A stretch of 64,000 nt of DNA, from positions 42,724-106,723 of the forward strand of contig QAOA01006149.1 of assembly GCA_003255065.1 (NCBI GenBank), given 5' to 3'. Position numbers and translations under genes: made by a program. The notes under the pieces are model-generated. The model saw only the letters and a program-made list of their open reading frames with translations. It did no database searches and was not told the DNA's origin. This document shows, one piece after another, positions 35,830 to 47,830 of this stretch (positions are counted from its first letter, which is position 1; the number at the start of each line of letters is the position of its first letter). This DNA is from Cercis canadensis. Lineage: Eukaryota > Streptophyta > Magnoliopsida > Fabales > Fabaceae.

Positions 35830-38020
35830 TAGGGGTGTTCATCGATCGGATTCGGTCGGTTTTCAGGGAAAACGTCATTCGACCGATGGTCATCGGGTGG
35901 AGAAAATAGCCACCCGCCGTTGACCAACTGATGGAGGAAACTGAGACATATCAGTTTGTGCAAGTTCGGTTTCAGGCGGTCAGTTTGAGTGGGTTGATGT
36001 TTCATGGTAGTAATGCAAGCGGTTTGAAGAGAGATAGAGAGAACAGAAAACAATGAGAAAAAAGGAGGAGACCTTGGGTGGCAGTGAGAGACAGTGACGG
36101 AGAGGAGACCTAAGCTTGGCTTTTATTTATTTGCTTTGAATCTTCTGATGGAGATGAGAAAGAGAGAGAGTAACAAAAATCAAAAACTCAAGAGAGGGAG
36201 AAGAGAGGAGATGAGCCTAAACTGAAAGGACGGGGAAAGACCGAAAGAGTGAAGGGGAAAGACAATTGAAATTGAAAAAACATAGGAAAAGACTAACAAG
36301 AGAGAGAAGAAAGAGTTGAACCGTCTGATGAGCTGCCGAGGCTCCTCAAATTAATTAAGTTTTAGGTCGGTTACCTAGCTTTTTGCAGCATAGGATAGCC
36401 CTAAGTCGAACCTAAGGATTGTTCTATTTAGTGAATCATATTGAAAAGCATGTAAACAGAGGGGGTTGAGTTTGGTTTAAGTGATTAACGAAAATTAATT
36501 ATCAGTGGTAACCTAAGAGAAAACAACCAATCCAAGCCTTAACTAGTTCTGATTTTAGTTCATCCTTGATGTCTAATGATCCATTCAATTATTAACCATG
36601 TTCTTGGCCTTTAAAACATGTCAAGAAGCCTCTCAATGTTCTATGGATTCCACTGGTTAAGCAACCAGAATTCGGATTCAACTAAGACCAAATGAATTAA
36701 GCAAACATTCAAGTCTAGTTTTACCTAAGTCCATGATCCAGCCAAGGTGATTAATCCATCCAAAAGCTCAGAAACATTAATCAACCATACAATCCTCTTT
36801 TATCACATGCAATTAAGCAATCACACATGAAGATCCAATTCGAATTAAGCAATTCAAACAGAATATTTCAAAGGATTGAAAGAACTTTGATTAACAACTA
36901 AAAGGAAGAACAACAACTCATAATCTCAAAACCAATAATCAGAATAGCAAAACCTGGATTGATATGTTGGATTAGCCCTCCATGAACAAGAGGAGCTGAA
37001 GTTCTTACAAAATATCTAAAGAAAACTTAAGAACTAAGGAAAGCACAAAAATCTGTCTAAAATATCTAATGAGGTGGTTCTGAATTTCGGCTGCCTCCTT
37101 CTTCTGATATAGACCTCCAATTTTACATGCACACCTAAATTGCCCTTAGGGCACACTTGTTCCCATGGGCCTTAGCTTCAATTGGGCTTTGGTTTGGGCC
37201 CATTTGGACTTGTCATGAGGAAGTTAGGCCCATTTAAGTGGCAGAAGGTGTCTGGAACCGTCAGCTAACTTGCACAGCAAATAAGACCATCTTCCACATA
37301 AAATATGGTGAACCGGTCTTCATATCAATTGAAGCTCTGTCTGTTAGCTTTCCAATGGTACCAGTTTCAGGTCAATATGACATCTACAACTCAAGTTATG
37401 ACCCAAATACTGCATGTAGGTCAGGATCCTGCGACAGCATGTCTTCTCTGGCTTCCAGGCTGCATATGACCTTCTGAACGTCCGAATTAGCTTTGGAGCC
37501 CTGAAAGAAAGTTGTAGACAATTCTCTCAGCTTTCCAACAAGGTATGACTCGGAATTTTTGGACATCCAGAACTCAAGATATGCCTGAAACACAGAGACA
37601 GCATATAATGCCCAGTATTGCTGGAAATTGCAATTAAGCATAAATGGATCCTAAGTCATGAAATGAGGTCTAAGTCTATGCAATTCAGCCCAAAAGAGGT
37701 TTAAAAGACTAAGTATGAGGAATAACTATTGTGTAAAAAGTGTGTTCATCACCGTCAAAGAATGGTTTTTCAAAAATTGAAAGGACGGAAAGAGAGAGAT
37801 GTTCAGCTGTTGGGAAGTGGGAAGGACTTGATGAGAGAGAGAGAAAGTACCGGTTTTATTCGGTTTCACTTAGTAAAAACCAAACCGACTAGTCCAAACC
37901 GAAATCTTAAATCTCATCCATCCGATTCCACCCACCTTTCATCTATAACCGATGGATTGGCATCAAACTGGTCTGGTTTGGTCGAGTTGTTATGGGTTAG
38001 TCGGGTTATGTACACCTCTA
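35830..38020. mobile_element. Non-autonomous hAT-like DNA transposon
   Basis: Ends TAGGGGTGTTCA... and ...GTACACCTCTA are imperfect inverted repeats typical of plant hAT elements, with CGGTTT/AACCG-type subterminal repeats. Both sides carry the same 8-bp target duplication ATCTTCAC (35822-35829 and 38021-38028), as hAT elements make. No transposase is seen. A gypsy solo LTR sits inside; without it the element is about 0.76 kb. Confidence 0.88.
36326..37751. mobile_element. Gypsy-type solo LTR inside the hAT element
   Basis: 1426 bp, starting TGATGAGC and ending TGTTCATCA, flanked by 5-bp repeats CCGTC (36321-36325 and 37752-37756). Phrases such as TTAGCTTTCCAATGGTACCA are familiar from long LTRs of plant Ty3/gypsy elements of the Tat group; lineage is inferred. 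No internal domain, so it is a solo LTR left by LTR-LTR recombination. Confidence 0.85.
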
Positions 38021-38215
38021 ATCTTCACCTTAGGCTTGTACTTTAAGCTTTTTGAGCCTCAGAGACCACAGGTCTATCTCTTTCATTTATCGCCTGAGCT
38101 TGTGCTCCTTTTCAGGGCTTGAGTCTCAGAGGCCACATGTCTGTGCAACATTTTGCCTGGGTCTTTCTCACTGGGCCTTTTTTTCTCCTTTGGGCGTCAA
38201 GTTTTGGGCTGCAGG

Positions 38216-39794
38216 TGATGGGACTTTTTCCGGCAAGTATACCGGGTCACACAAGTAATATAATAATGAGTAGAGTATCGTTCCCACGAGGATTAAGGCT
38301 AACAACTACCAATTTCACCAATAAAGATTCTATTTGGAAAGATAAATGGTTTTGATTGAAGGCAGCCCAAGAATGAGCAGCTGCAATTAACTAAGTAACA
38401 ATTAAGTAACAGAACTCTAACAATATCATAACAATCTTTAAGAAACAATCTAAATGTGAAATTGATAATAAGAATGAGAAAGGTTAGGGGTTGATTTCAT
38501 TCACTTGCAAATTCGATTCCCTCATAGACAAGGTAATCTCAGAAACAATACTGAACTACTTATTTCAGTTACAATTCCTTTGTTGTTGGTTCATTTCCTT
38601 AATGTGATTGAACCCTATTCCTTGGTGAAACAACCCTCCCTATACCAATTACTTGTCCAATTCCTTGACACAACTAATTAATCTAGGTGATTTGGTTCTA
38701 GGAAATTAATCTAATACCACCTAAACGAAGTTATCTATTCCTAGATTAACTCAATTTAGGACAGAATTTATAGAGCACATTCGGATCTTACTATTCCTAG
38801 TATTGAAACGAATCTCTTAACCATTCAATTGGTAGCTAAGCATTTAAAGGCATTAATAACAGTAAATTCCATTCAACAAAAGGAGTTATACTAAAACAAG
38901 TTTATTCAATCTTGAAACCTCATTACAATTGAATTACATCAAACCCCTAACACTAAGAATTTAGCTACTCATACTTGAATTCAATAAAAGCAAATAGGTA
39001 AGATTCAACATGAAATGAAAAGAAGAAGAAGAAGAAGAAACTCTATGACGATCCAGTCGCAATTGCTCCCCTTCCTCCTCTAGTTCTTCTGCTCCTTTTC
39101 TTCCCAAGTACGGCCTCCTCTGACACATGCATCATATTTCCTTTTATACTTGTGCAAAATTAGGTCATTTGGTCAAAAATAGCTCAAACACGGCTTTGAC
39201 ACGGCCGTGTTCCTTTTCTGGACCTGGGCGTGTCACTTATGTTGCATTTCTGGTCATTGAACACGGGCTCATACACGGCCGTGTTCTTTTTTGGTCTTGG
39301 CCGTGTCGCTTAGACATAGCCCGTGCTCTTATCTGGTCTGGGCATGTCCTTTCTTTGTAGCCTCTGCCTGTTCAACACGGCCTATCACACAGCCGTGTTC
39401 TTCTCTTGCCTTGACTGTGTTTGCCCTTAGACTTTAGTCTTTGTTCTCTTGGACATTCTGCTTGATCAACATGGCCTTGAACACGGCCGTGTCTGTTCTT
39501 GTCTGAGGCCGTGTTTGTCCATAAGCTTGAGCAGCAGCCTCTGGATGTTAGACACGGGGTACACACGGTCGTGTTCCTGCCCGTGTCTACCTAAAAACTT
39601 GGTGTAAGGCTGCTTTCCTTGCCATTTTCTCCATGGATTGCTTCCAGATTCTTCTCATTTCCTGATTACCCATCTTTGTACCTGTCAAAGCCAATTTATG
39701 GATTAAATACCATGTTTAGAGAGGATTTGCTCACAATGCAAGTAAGAATTCAGTATTAAAGCATGAATTTTATAGTCCTAAAAGTCAAGTATCA
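38216..39794. mobile_element. Second gypsy-type solo LTR inside the TRIM-like element
   Basis: 1579 bp from TGATGGGAC to AAGTATCA, flanked by 5-bp repeats GCAGG (38211-38215 and 39795-39799). Near the start it carries AAGTATACCGGGTCACACAA and GAGTATCGTTCCCACGAGGA, a hallmark of Tat/Ogre-type gypsy LTRs. Not similar over its length to the solo LTR at 36326, so two families are present. Confidence 0.87.
39186..39592. repeat. Palindromic ACACGGCCGTGT repeat cluster in the gypsy LTR
   Basis: At least five imperfect units, each pairing an ACACGG(C/G) element with ACACGGCCGTGT or a one-base variant, spaced roughly 75-105 bases. The 12-mer is a perfect palindrome. It lies in the 3' half of the solo LTR and is GC-rich in an AT-rich setting. 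Confidence 0.8.
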
Positions 39795-39861
39795 GCAGGT
39801 CATCAGGAAATTAAACCTTGGATCATGAATGGGCTGTTAGGCCATATGAGCTCTGATACCA

Positions 39862-40080
39862 TGTTGACATTTTGTGAGTGGACCCCTCCGTCCAAATCTT
39901 CACTTATAATGTGGAAGAGTGTGGTAGTCTTTTTTGTTGTGGAATTTATGCTTGAGAATGCAACTTTGTCCAAAATGCCTAAGGTAATTTAGACTTGTGC
40001 ATCTCAAGCTTTATATCCACCTAACTTTGCTCTTTTCTAATCAATGTGGGACTTTGCTCCACTTTTTTCATTTTCCAACA
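39862..40080 (-). repeat. Right terminal repeat of the TRIM-like element
   Basis: 219 bp, about 94% like the left copy by eye. The PBS complement GCTCTGATACCA lies just left of it, making this the 5' LTR on the minus strand. Confidence 0.88.
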
Positions 40081-42250
40081 ATAATGAAGCTTCCGTTGAA
40101 AACGCCTTCAAAACTAAAATAAATATGAGGTCTTAGAATCCAAAAAATAATCAAAATATACGTGGAGGAGAAAATGTTAAAAAAGTTGAAAATAGAAAAA
40201 ATAGTCAGAAACAAGGTAATAATAGAGCTACATACCCTCCATGTGGAATCTGTAAAATGATGAGTCATCAAGAAAAAGATTATTGGTTCCAAGGCAAGCC
40301 ACAGTACAACAAATGCAAGAAATTTGGGCATGTAGAGAAAGATCGTCCCGTCAAAGGCACTCATCATGCCAACTATGTGGAAGAAAGTGAGAAGAATGAG
40401 AATTTGTTCTTCCTCAGTCAAGGCTCGTTCGAGAAGACACATGACATGTGGTTCCTAGATAGCGGCTGTAGCAATCACATGACACCATACAAGGACATCT
40501 TCTCCAAGCTGGATACGAATTTCCAATCAAAAGTCAAATTGGGGAATGATGAATTCCTTGAGGTGACATGCAAAGGAACAGTTGCTGTGGAAACAACAAA
40601 AGGTACACGATATATTCATGATGTGCTGCTAGTTCCTAATTTAGCACAAAATCTCCTTAGTGTTGGGCAAATGATACAACGTGGATATGCACTTCACTTT
40701 GAAAGGGATACATGTATCATTTATGACAAGAAAGACAAAAATCTTGTCATAGCCAAAATAAAAATGAGAGAATGCCATGACTTTCCTATTTGATGGAGAT
40801 ACAATATTGCCATGAAGGCTCAAATTGATGATTTATGGCTTTGGCATCGAAGATTTGGGCATTTCAACTATCATGGCTTGAGTATTCTTCATCAGAAAAA
40901 TATGATGAGAGACCTGCCTAGCATTGAAGAGGCTGAAGGAGTTTGCGAAGGTTGTATGCTTGGCAAGCAACACCGATAATCCTTTCCTTCTAGGCAATCA
41001 TGGAGAGCCAAAGCTGCATTGGAGCTCATTTACACAGACATATGTGGGCCGATGAGGACACCATCTCTCACCAAAAACAGGTACTTCATTATTTTCATTG
41101 ATGATTATACTAGAATGACATGGGTTTACTTTATGCGTGAAAAATCTGAAGTCCTCATAATTTTCAAGAAATTCAAGCAACTAGTTGAGATTCAAAGCGG
41201 CCATCACATCAAGACATTAAGGAGTGATCGTGGTAAAGAATACACTTCAAAAAATTTTGAGAAATTTTGCAAAGACGAAGGAGTTGAACGGCAACTAACC
41301 GTTGGATACGCACCGGAGTAGAACGGAATTTCAGAACGAAAGAATAGAACTGTTATGGAGATGTCAAGATCAATGCTAAAGGAGAAAGGATTACCAAACA
41401 TGTTTTGGGCCAAAGCAATTTACACTTCCGTTTACCTATTAAACAGGTGCCCAACTAGAGCTGTCCAAGATAAAACACCTGTAGAAGCTTAGAGTGGAAG
41501 GAAGCCATCAGTGAAGCATCTAAGAGTTTTTGGCTGCATATGCTATGTCCACATTCCAAATTAGAAAAGGAGCAAGCTTGATGAAAAGACTGAAAAAGGA
41601 ATCTTCTTGGGATACAACACTGAATCAAAAGGATATTGAGTATACAACTTGAAGACCAAGAAGCTTCTTATTAGGTGAGACGTAGAGTTTGATGAAAGCG
41701 CTACATGGAATTGGAAAGCAGAGAAAGTCGAGAAAAACATATACATGTCTATCCATCAATCGACTACACCAAGCCAAGAAGATGACAATGAAGACAATAC
41801 CGCCACTCTAAGCACTCCAGCAACTCCAAAGATAGCTCCTGTACAAGAATCATCATCTCCAGAATCTCCTCCAAGAAAAGTAAGATCACTAAGAAATATA
41901 TACGAAAGATGCAACGACGTAATGATGGAGCCCAAAAGCTTTAAAGCTGCTACAAAGCAAGATGAATTGATAAAAGCTATGGAGAAAGAAATCAAGATGA
42001 TTGAGAAAAACAAGACGTGGGAGCTGGTTGAAAAGTCAAAAGATAAGAAATTATCGATGTAAAATGGGTTTACAAGACAAAACTCAATCCGGATGGCTCC
42101 ATACAAAAACACAAGGCAAGACTAGTTGCCAAAGGTTACTCACAAGTACATGGCATTGACTATAACGAAACATTTGCTCTAGTTGCATGGCTTGACACTA
42201 TAAGAGCTTTGATAGCTCTAGCAGCCCAAAAAAGGTGGAAGATTTTTCAA
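40081..42250 (+). mobile_element. Old Ty1/copia fragment (broken, both ends missing)
   Basis: Decayed copia pol region with many breaks (five or more). Order: a CCHC-like knuckle (C-N-K-C-K-K-F-G-H) near 40310, protease (DSGCSNHMT) near 40460, integrase from about 40830 (G-W-rich catalytic core near 41020-41320), integrase tail, and the start of reverse transcriptase near 42060-42200. No LTRs are seen. It resembles the TNT1/Tork type more than the young array family, from which it is clearly different. The left edge coincides with the TRIM end. Confidence 0.85.
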
Positions 42251-42365
42251 GTTTGATAGCTCTAGCTTTGATAATTCTTGTAGTTTCTTGAAAATATATG
42301 TAAATATATATTATAATGTAAATATTCTATATCTGAAAAAAAAAGGTAAAACAATTATTAAAAAT

Positions 42366-42391
42366 GTATATATATATATATATATATATAC
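42366..42391. repeat. (TA)n microsatellite
   Basis: About 12 TA units just left of where similarity to copy A begins. Copy A starts right after a gap with the same TATACATTG context. Confidence 0.85.
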
Positions 42392-45183
42392 ATTGTAAAT
42401 ATTTTATATAAGGTAAAACAATGATGTAATTATGAGCTTGCAAATTAATTTCTTTACATTACTTGCTGGCTCTTTTCTTATAATTTTTTTTTTTTGGTGC
42501 ACCCTTTTTATATCTCAGTCATTCCTTATAGAATAGGCACCAAGGAAGAGAGAAGCAGAGATCGTACATTATTCGTGGACAAGGTTCTTGTACATCAACT
42601 CTCTCTTCCTAAGCCATTTTTATGAGCATTTTGTTGCTTTCTCGCTTCCTTTTATGTGAACATGCATGGTTCATTTTATTATTTCCTCAATATCGAATTT
42701 TCTTATCTCGCAGGGGATGAAGGACTGTTTTGCTTGACTTGCAGATTAGCCCAGAGATATAAACAAGATCATACGGTATGTTTATCCCGTTGTCTTTTTT
42801 TATTTTTTTGTTGGCTCCATTCTCTATATTTCAAGTTTAAGGAGGCTATGTATTCGATTCTCCCCATTTTAGATGATAAAAAAAAGAGTTCTCCTAGTTT
42901 ATCTCAAATGAGAAATCACTTTCTCTTCATCTTTTATATATCATGATTAATTTAATTTGATATCCATATATTTGTTTGGCCTTCATGCATCATGCAACAC
43001 TTAAACATGGTTCTTTGCTCTTCTCTGGCTTCAGCATTGAGGTATCTATATACTTCTGAAAATCTTGTACAATTTTCTCTTTTTCTCTTATATACTCTGA
43101 GTAATATGGCTTTGTTCAAAGAGTATACATACAAAATGTTGATGGCTGAATTTACTTTTCATTATGTATTTAGATTGTTGAGTTTGTGTTTATTAGTATC
43201 TTTCCTTTTCATTATGTTAAAGTATTATTCATTGTGTAAATTAGATTGTTGAGCTTACAATATGTGTATGTGGGTGTGTGTAAACATAATTACAAGAGTG
43301 AAATGTTATTTTGGTAGGAGCAGATGGAGAACGGACATCTCTTACAGGAAAACTCTGGACAGAACCAGCCTAGCACTGAAGCATCTTTGAGTCAAGGGTA
43401 TAATATAATCTCAAGTTTACAAAATGTCATGCTACTTAATGTTCTGTGCAGTAATCAATATGAATCCAATAATGTGATATATATTTGCAAATATTTTTCG
43501 GAAACATATTAAAATAGTATTTGGTTAAGTTTCTATTGTCTGCACAAATGAAAATCATGATGCAAGTTTGTAGATAAACATATGCTACCCTCCTTCAAAA
43601 CATTTTTTAATAGAAGTAACCCATGTTTTAAGGCTCATTGCAAAGCCACCATGAACCAGAGTGGGCCATCATGATTTAAAATAATTAAAAAATAATAATG
43701 TGCATAATTTGTGCAATATAAAAAGAGTAGTATTCTGCTTAAATTTTATTTTTAATCTCTTATGTATGGCCCAATTTATTACTCATGCTAGTGTCAAATT
43801 ATCTTTTCTCACACTGGGTTACAGTACTTCAGAAGAGCTTTACAAATAACATAAAAACATGTGCTACTTTGGTCTATGTCAAATGAGAGTTTTAAAAGGG
43901 ATATAGCATTACCCCATTTTGAAGGGAGTTAGCATAGTAACTCCATATATATATATATTCATTCAGGGATAGTACGGCTCTTCCCACTCAATTCTCAAAA
44001 TGCCATCTCTCCTGAATAGTTTTGACTTTCTTAAAGAGTTACTAATTGTTCAAGACAGTAATTTTCCCTGTTAAGCATTGACTAATTGTTTAAGACATTT
44101 ATTTTCCCTGTTAAGTATTAACTAAATCAGATTCCAGAATCTGGGATTGGGGCCAAACAATGGTTGCCCATTTCATAATGGTCACCCAGCACCAACAGTA
44201 ACAGGCGGCATTCGCAGCAGTGATCACCATCTTCCAGTATCAAATTTGCCACCAGCACATCGATTAGAATTCTCTTTGGAGGTTCAAGTCGTTCCATCAT
44301 CTATAGATTCACATGTATGTTTACGGGCATCTCCTTCCTGGAACATTGTTGATCGTTTTGAGATATTAAAATAAATAAAAATTAAAAAGAAAAAACTCAT
44401 GGAGTAGTTAAACTATTTGTTTAATTTCTATCAATAATCTTTAAGTTTAGTAGTACCTTCTCTAGTTATAAAAATCAAAGGGTTGATATTGAGGTTTTAT
44501 TCTTGCTATGTACTCTTTTCCTTTTTTTCAACGCATTACGCTCTCTTGTAACAAAAAAAAAAAATTGCCATATTTCCTTGTTTTTAATCTTATTCAGTAT
44601 TTACATTATTTTTTATTGTTGTTTATGAATTTAGAATCCAGTAGGAGATGGAATTGGTGTACCACAACCACCACTGCAAACACTCTTTGATCTTATGAGA
44701 GCATATTTGGATCCACATGACTCAACTGCTGCATCTAGGTAGAATGAATATTGATTTTCTAATTAACATTTCTTTTTGATTCTTAACATTATCTACGAAA
44801 TTAGCAGTTTATTTTTGTCATTGCCTAAGTTGAGGGGTAAGATCTTGGAGAGCAGCTACTGGAAACTTGTACATGTGAAGCACATGAGCTCTGCTCGGGT
44901 GGAATTGAGGCTCCCTGACTCTGATGCTTAAGTGAGTGCTGCAGAGCTGGAATGTCAAAGTCAGTAAGACTTACCACTTTGAAATGTGCAGATTCCACGA
45001 GTTATTTTCCAGGATCTTACCCTTCAATATAGGCAACTACGTATAATTTGGTAATCAGTAGTAACCGTAGTTTATTATTCACTGTGCTAGGTGGCTTGTT
45101 CCACAAGAGTTTCATTTCCAAGACGTGGTAGGTCAATCTGTGGGAGAGCCCTCCAATCAGCTTCCATACCAAAACATCCAACA
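42386..45183 (+). pseudogene. Unrecognised tandem gene family, copy B, 5' and middle exons
   Basis: Exon candidates: 42537-42583, 42714-42775, 43324-43397, then a degraded segment at about 43966-44020 matching C exon 53142-53240, then 44131-44314 (L-G-L-G-P-N-N-G-C-P-F to P-P-A-H-R-L), 44635-44738 (G-D-G-I-G-V-P-Q-P-P) and 45091 onward (W-L-V-P-Q-E-F-H-F-Q) into a gap. Several exons keep plausible splice sites, but the degraded one, and an exon (44635) two codons shorter than in C, point to decay. Function unknown; the peptide is rich in proline, glutamine, asparagine and glycine. Confidence 0.55.
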
Positions 45184-45681
45184 NNNNNNNNNNNNNNNNN
45201 NNNNNNNNNNNNNNNNNNNNNNNNNNNNNNNNNNNNNNNNNNNNNNNNNNNNNNNNNNNNNNNNNNNNNNNNNNNNNNNNNNNNNNNNNNNNNNNNNNNN
45301 NNNNNNNNNNNNNNNNNNNNNNNNNNNNNNNNNNNNNNNNNNNNNNNNNNNNNNNNNNNNNNNNNNNNNNNNNNNNNNNNNNNNNNNNNNNNNNNNNNNN
45401 NNNNNNNNNNNNNNNNNNNNNNNNNNNNNNNNNNNNNNNNNNNNNNNNNNNNNNNNNNNNNNNNNNNNNNNNNNNNNNNNNNNNNNNNNNNNNNNNNNNN
45501 NNNNNNNNNNNNNNNNNNNNNNNNNNNNNNNNNNNNNNNNNNNNNNNNNNNNNNNNNNNNNNNNNNNNNNNNNNNNNNNNNNNNNNNNNNNNNNNNNNNN
45601 NNNNNNNNNNNNNNNNNNNNNNNNNNNNNNNNNNNNNNNNNNNNNNNNNNNNNNNNNNNNNNNNNNNNNNNNNNNNNNNNN
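45184..45681. other. Assembly gap (498 N)
   Basis: Interrupts an exon of copy B. ORFs predicted across it are meaningless. Confidence 1.
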
Positions 45682-46762
45682 CATGATGGGTATTTTGATG
45701 TAACAAAGAAAAGGGTCCTTGGTGTTAGAGTTTGAAGTTGCAATTAATTACTTTTGCTTTTACAAAACTCTTTGATCTGTTATCTTTTCTGGGTCTGTTT
45801 TGTTCTGTTTGTTTGTCTTTAAAGGCATGGTTGTTTTCTTAGTTCATGCTGAACAGATACAGAGATACAGAGCACTCAATTGGTTCTCAGAATTTGGTTG
45901 AGGGATTGAAGCAGTGTACTAAAAGATGGCACCATGAAGTATTATCTTAGTTCATGATGTACTTTTTCTTAGTTCATGATGTACGTATTATCTTAATGTA
46001 CATACGGCAATGGCACCATGAAGTAGTAAATGGAATATTTTTCCTTTCTTTTCTTTTTCTTTTGCTAAACCATTTGTGGAATAAGAAATCAACTACCAAT
46101 ATCTTTTGACACCAGAGTTAGAGGGACATTCATTTCAGAAAAACTAGTACAAGTTTACAACTTCCACAGTCACAGCTACCTTTCGATTTTGTTCCATCAT
46201 TCAAATCAGTTATCATATATCCATCATACTAATTATTTCATCATACTAAATTAGTTATGAGAAAGAAACAAAAATCTAGATACAAATTCTTGGGTACGAG
46301 TATTCGGTGAATAACAAGTTTATACCGACAACATTTTGGAGAATGAGTTATGATGATCTTACCGGCGCCGGAAGGGGAAGAACGCACTCCGCCGAGCTGA
46401 GTCGCTGACAGAATGGAGGGACTGAGTCGCTGACAGAATGGAGGGACTGAGATTATGGATTTAGGGCTCAGTTTCTGAAAGAATGGAGGGAGGAGAGGAA
46501 GGGAACGGGGAAAAGCTGAAGAATGGGAATGAAACGACGTCGTAATGGAGTTTTTGGTGTTTTTTAAAATGCAATCTTTGAGCCGGCCGGTTATTGATAA
46601 CCGGTACCGGTTCGACGGTTTTACCGGTTCACACCGGTTCTTACCGGTTCACACCGGTTTAACCGCCCAAACGGTTTCCCCCTATAAACCGAGCCGGTAT
46701 CTTAACCGGGCACCGGTCGGACCGGTCGGACCACCCGGTTCGGTCCGGTTTTTAAAACATTG
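45682..46762 (-). mobile_element. Transposon-like insertion in copy B with a leader-like host exon
   Basis: Not present at the matching place in copy C. On the minus strand the right end reads CCAATGTTTTAAAAACCGG and is followed by dense CCGGTT/AACCGG repeats (about 46565-46755), the terminal style of plant hAT-like non-autonomous elements; the left end is probably in the gap. Inside, on the minus strand, a GC-richer CT-rich stretch (about 46545 to 46363) ends in CGGCGCCG|GTAAGATC, a good 5' splice site, so it looks like a captured promoter/5' UTR exon. It carries a 25-bp tandem duplication at 46397-46446. The remainder is AT-rich with no ORF of note. Which gene was captured is unknown. Confidence 0.5.
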
Positions 46763-47830
46763 GGATCATCCTCAAGAAATGTAAGGGTACGAAAACCTAC
46801 CTGTGGATCCTCATTTGCGAAAGTTAAACTTAATTCTAATTTATGCTTCTCACAGTGATATAATTTTTCTGTACACTGCATGCAAGGCCTTTACTATTAT
46901 TCTATATATTCATGTATAAAAGCAGGTAATTCGTAGGGAGCGTCGCCGTTATTGATGTGACTTCCTTTGTGGACTAGAAGAGGAGCTGCCATATATATGC
47001 TCCTACATAACTCTATGAAAAATAAAATAACTTGAGGTTTTGCTGTGATTTTATTTAACAAGATTCCAAGTAGGAATCCAACTTTTGGAATTGATATTCT
47101 GGCTTAGGTTCTGATACTCCCTTAATTTTCCATTAGAACTTCTAAAGTTGTTCCTTTGTTTGATTTTGCTTCATTAATCTATTTAGAACCTTCGCTATCT
47201 ATCAATTTACTTATCATCAATCCTATTACCCTGTTTAGAAATAGGATTTTTATTTGGTATACCGCCAGTGGACAAGAGATATTACAGATATATATACATG
47301 AGTGTTCAGAATTTAAACTAAAGAATATTCTCTATCTAGGGTTAGGTTTGTTATATTTACAAATCAAAAGCACTCAATTCTGCTTAATCATTTTCTTTGA
47401 TTTTTTTTCTTGGACTTAAGTCTCCTTCTAGGGTTAGTCTCCTTTTCGTTTGAATAGACTTTACACTTGTATAAATTTACAATTACACTAAATGAAAGCT
47501 GTGACCTTTCTCCATCTTCTTGGTTTTCCTATACAATCATCTTCTCATCTTTTCGGAAACTTCATTTCCTTCAAGAATGTGAAATAGAATCTCGAGCAAA
47601 TTCTTAGAATAGCCAAACTCAACAATTAACAATTAGGGTATTTTTGGATCTGTTTTTTTGTGTATTAAGACAAAGTCTTTTTCCCTTCAATCTCAATAAA
47701 GATATATGAGAGAAAGGTAGTAAAAATATCCAATGCATTAATGCATGTATGATACCCATTAGAAAAATAAAAAGCAACAGCAGAAGAAGAAAAATTGGTT
47801 TTCTTTAACCCTTAAAACGAAATAGTTGAA
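46763..47830 (+). pseudogene. Copy B, last exons and 3' flank
   Basis: The P-V-D-P-H-L-R-type exon of copy C (55558-55652) is matched here only by its second half (CCTACCTGTGGATCCTCATT), with the first half altered by the insertion. The tiny last exon AG|GTAATTCGTAG (46926-46936, encoding N-S-stop) is present. The following 0.9 kb matches the 3' flank of copy C (55773-57240), with indels. Confidence 0.5.

Larger units (their letters stand above)
35536..40080 (-). mobile_element. TRIM-like LTR element carrying nested insertions
   Basis: Two direct terminal repeats (35536-35753 and 39862-40080, TGTTGACA...CCAACA) bound the block. GCTCTGATACCA next to the right repeat is the reverse complement of a tRNA-Met PBS, and CTCCCCCTCAAG next to the left one is an inverted purine tract, so the element points to the minus strand. 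After removing the hAT element and a gypsy solo LTR, only about 330 bases of non-coding interior remain, the layout of a terminal-repeat retrotransposon in miniature. The repeats differ by about 6% by eye, much older than the copia array. No matching 5-bp repeat at the outer ends (AACTC left, ATAAT right), which suggests rearrangement. Confidence 0.8.

Noticed and set aside
39186-39592. Regularly spaced palindromes reminiscent of a CRISPR array
   Set aside because: Units are imperfect, spacing is uneven, they lie inside a gypsy LTR with clear target repeats, and the organism is a plant.
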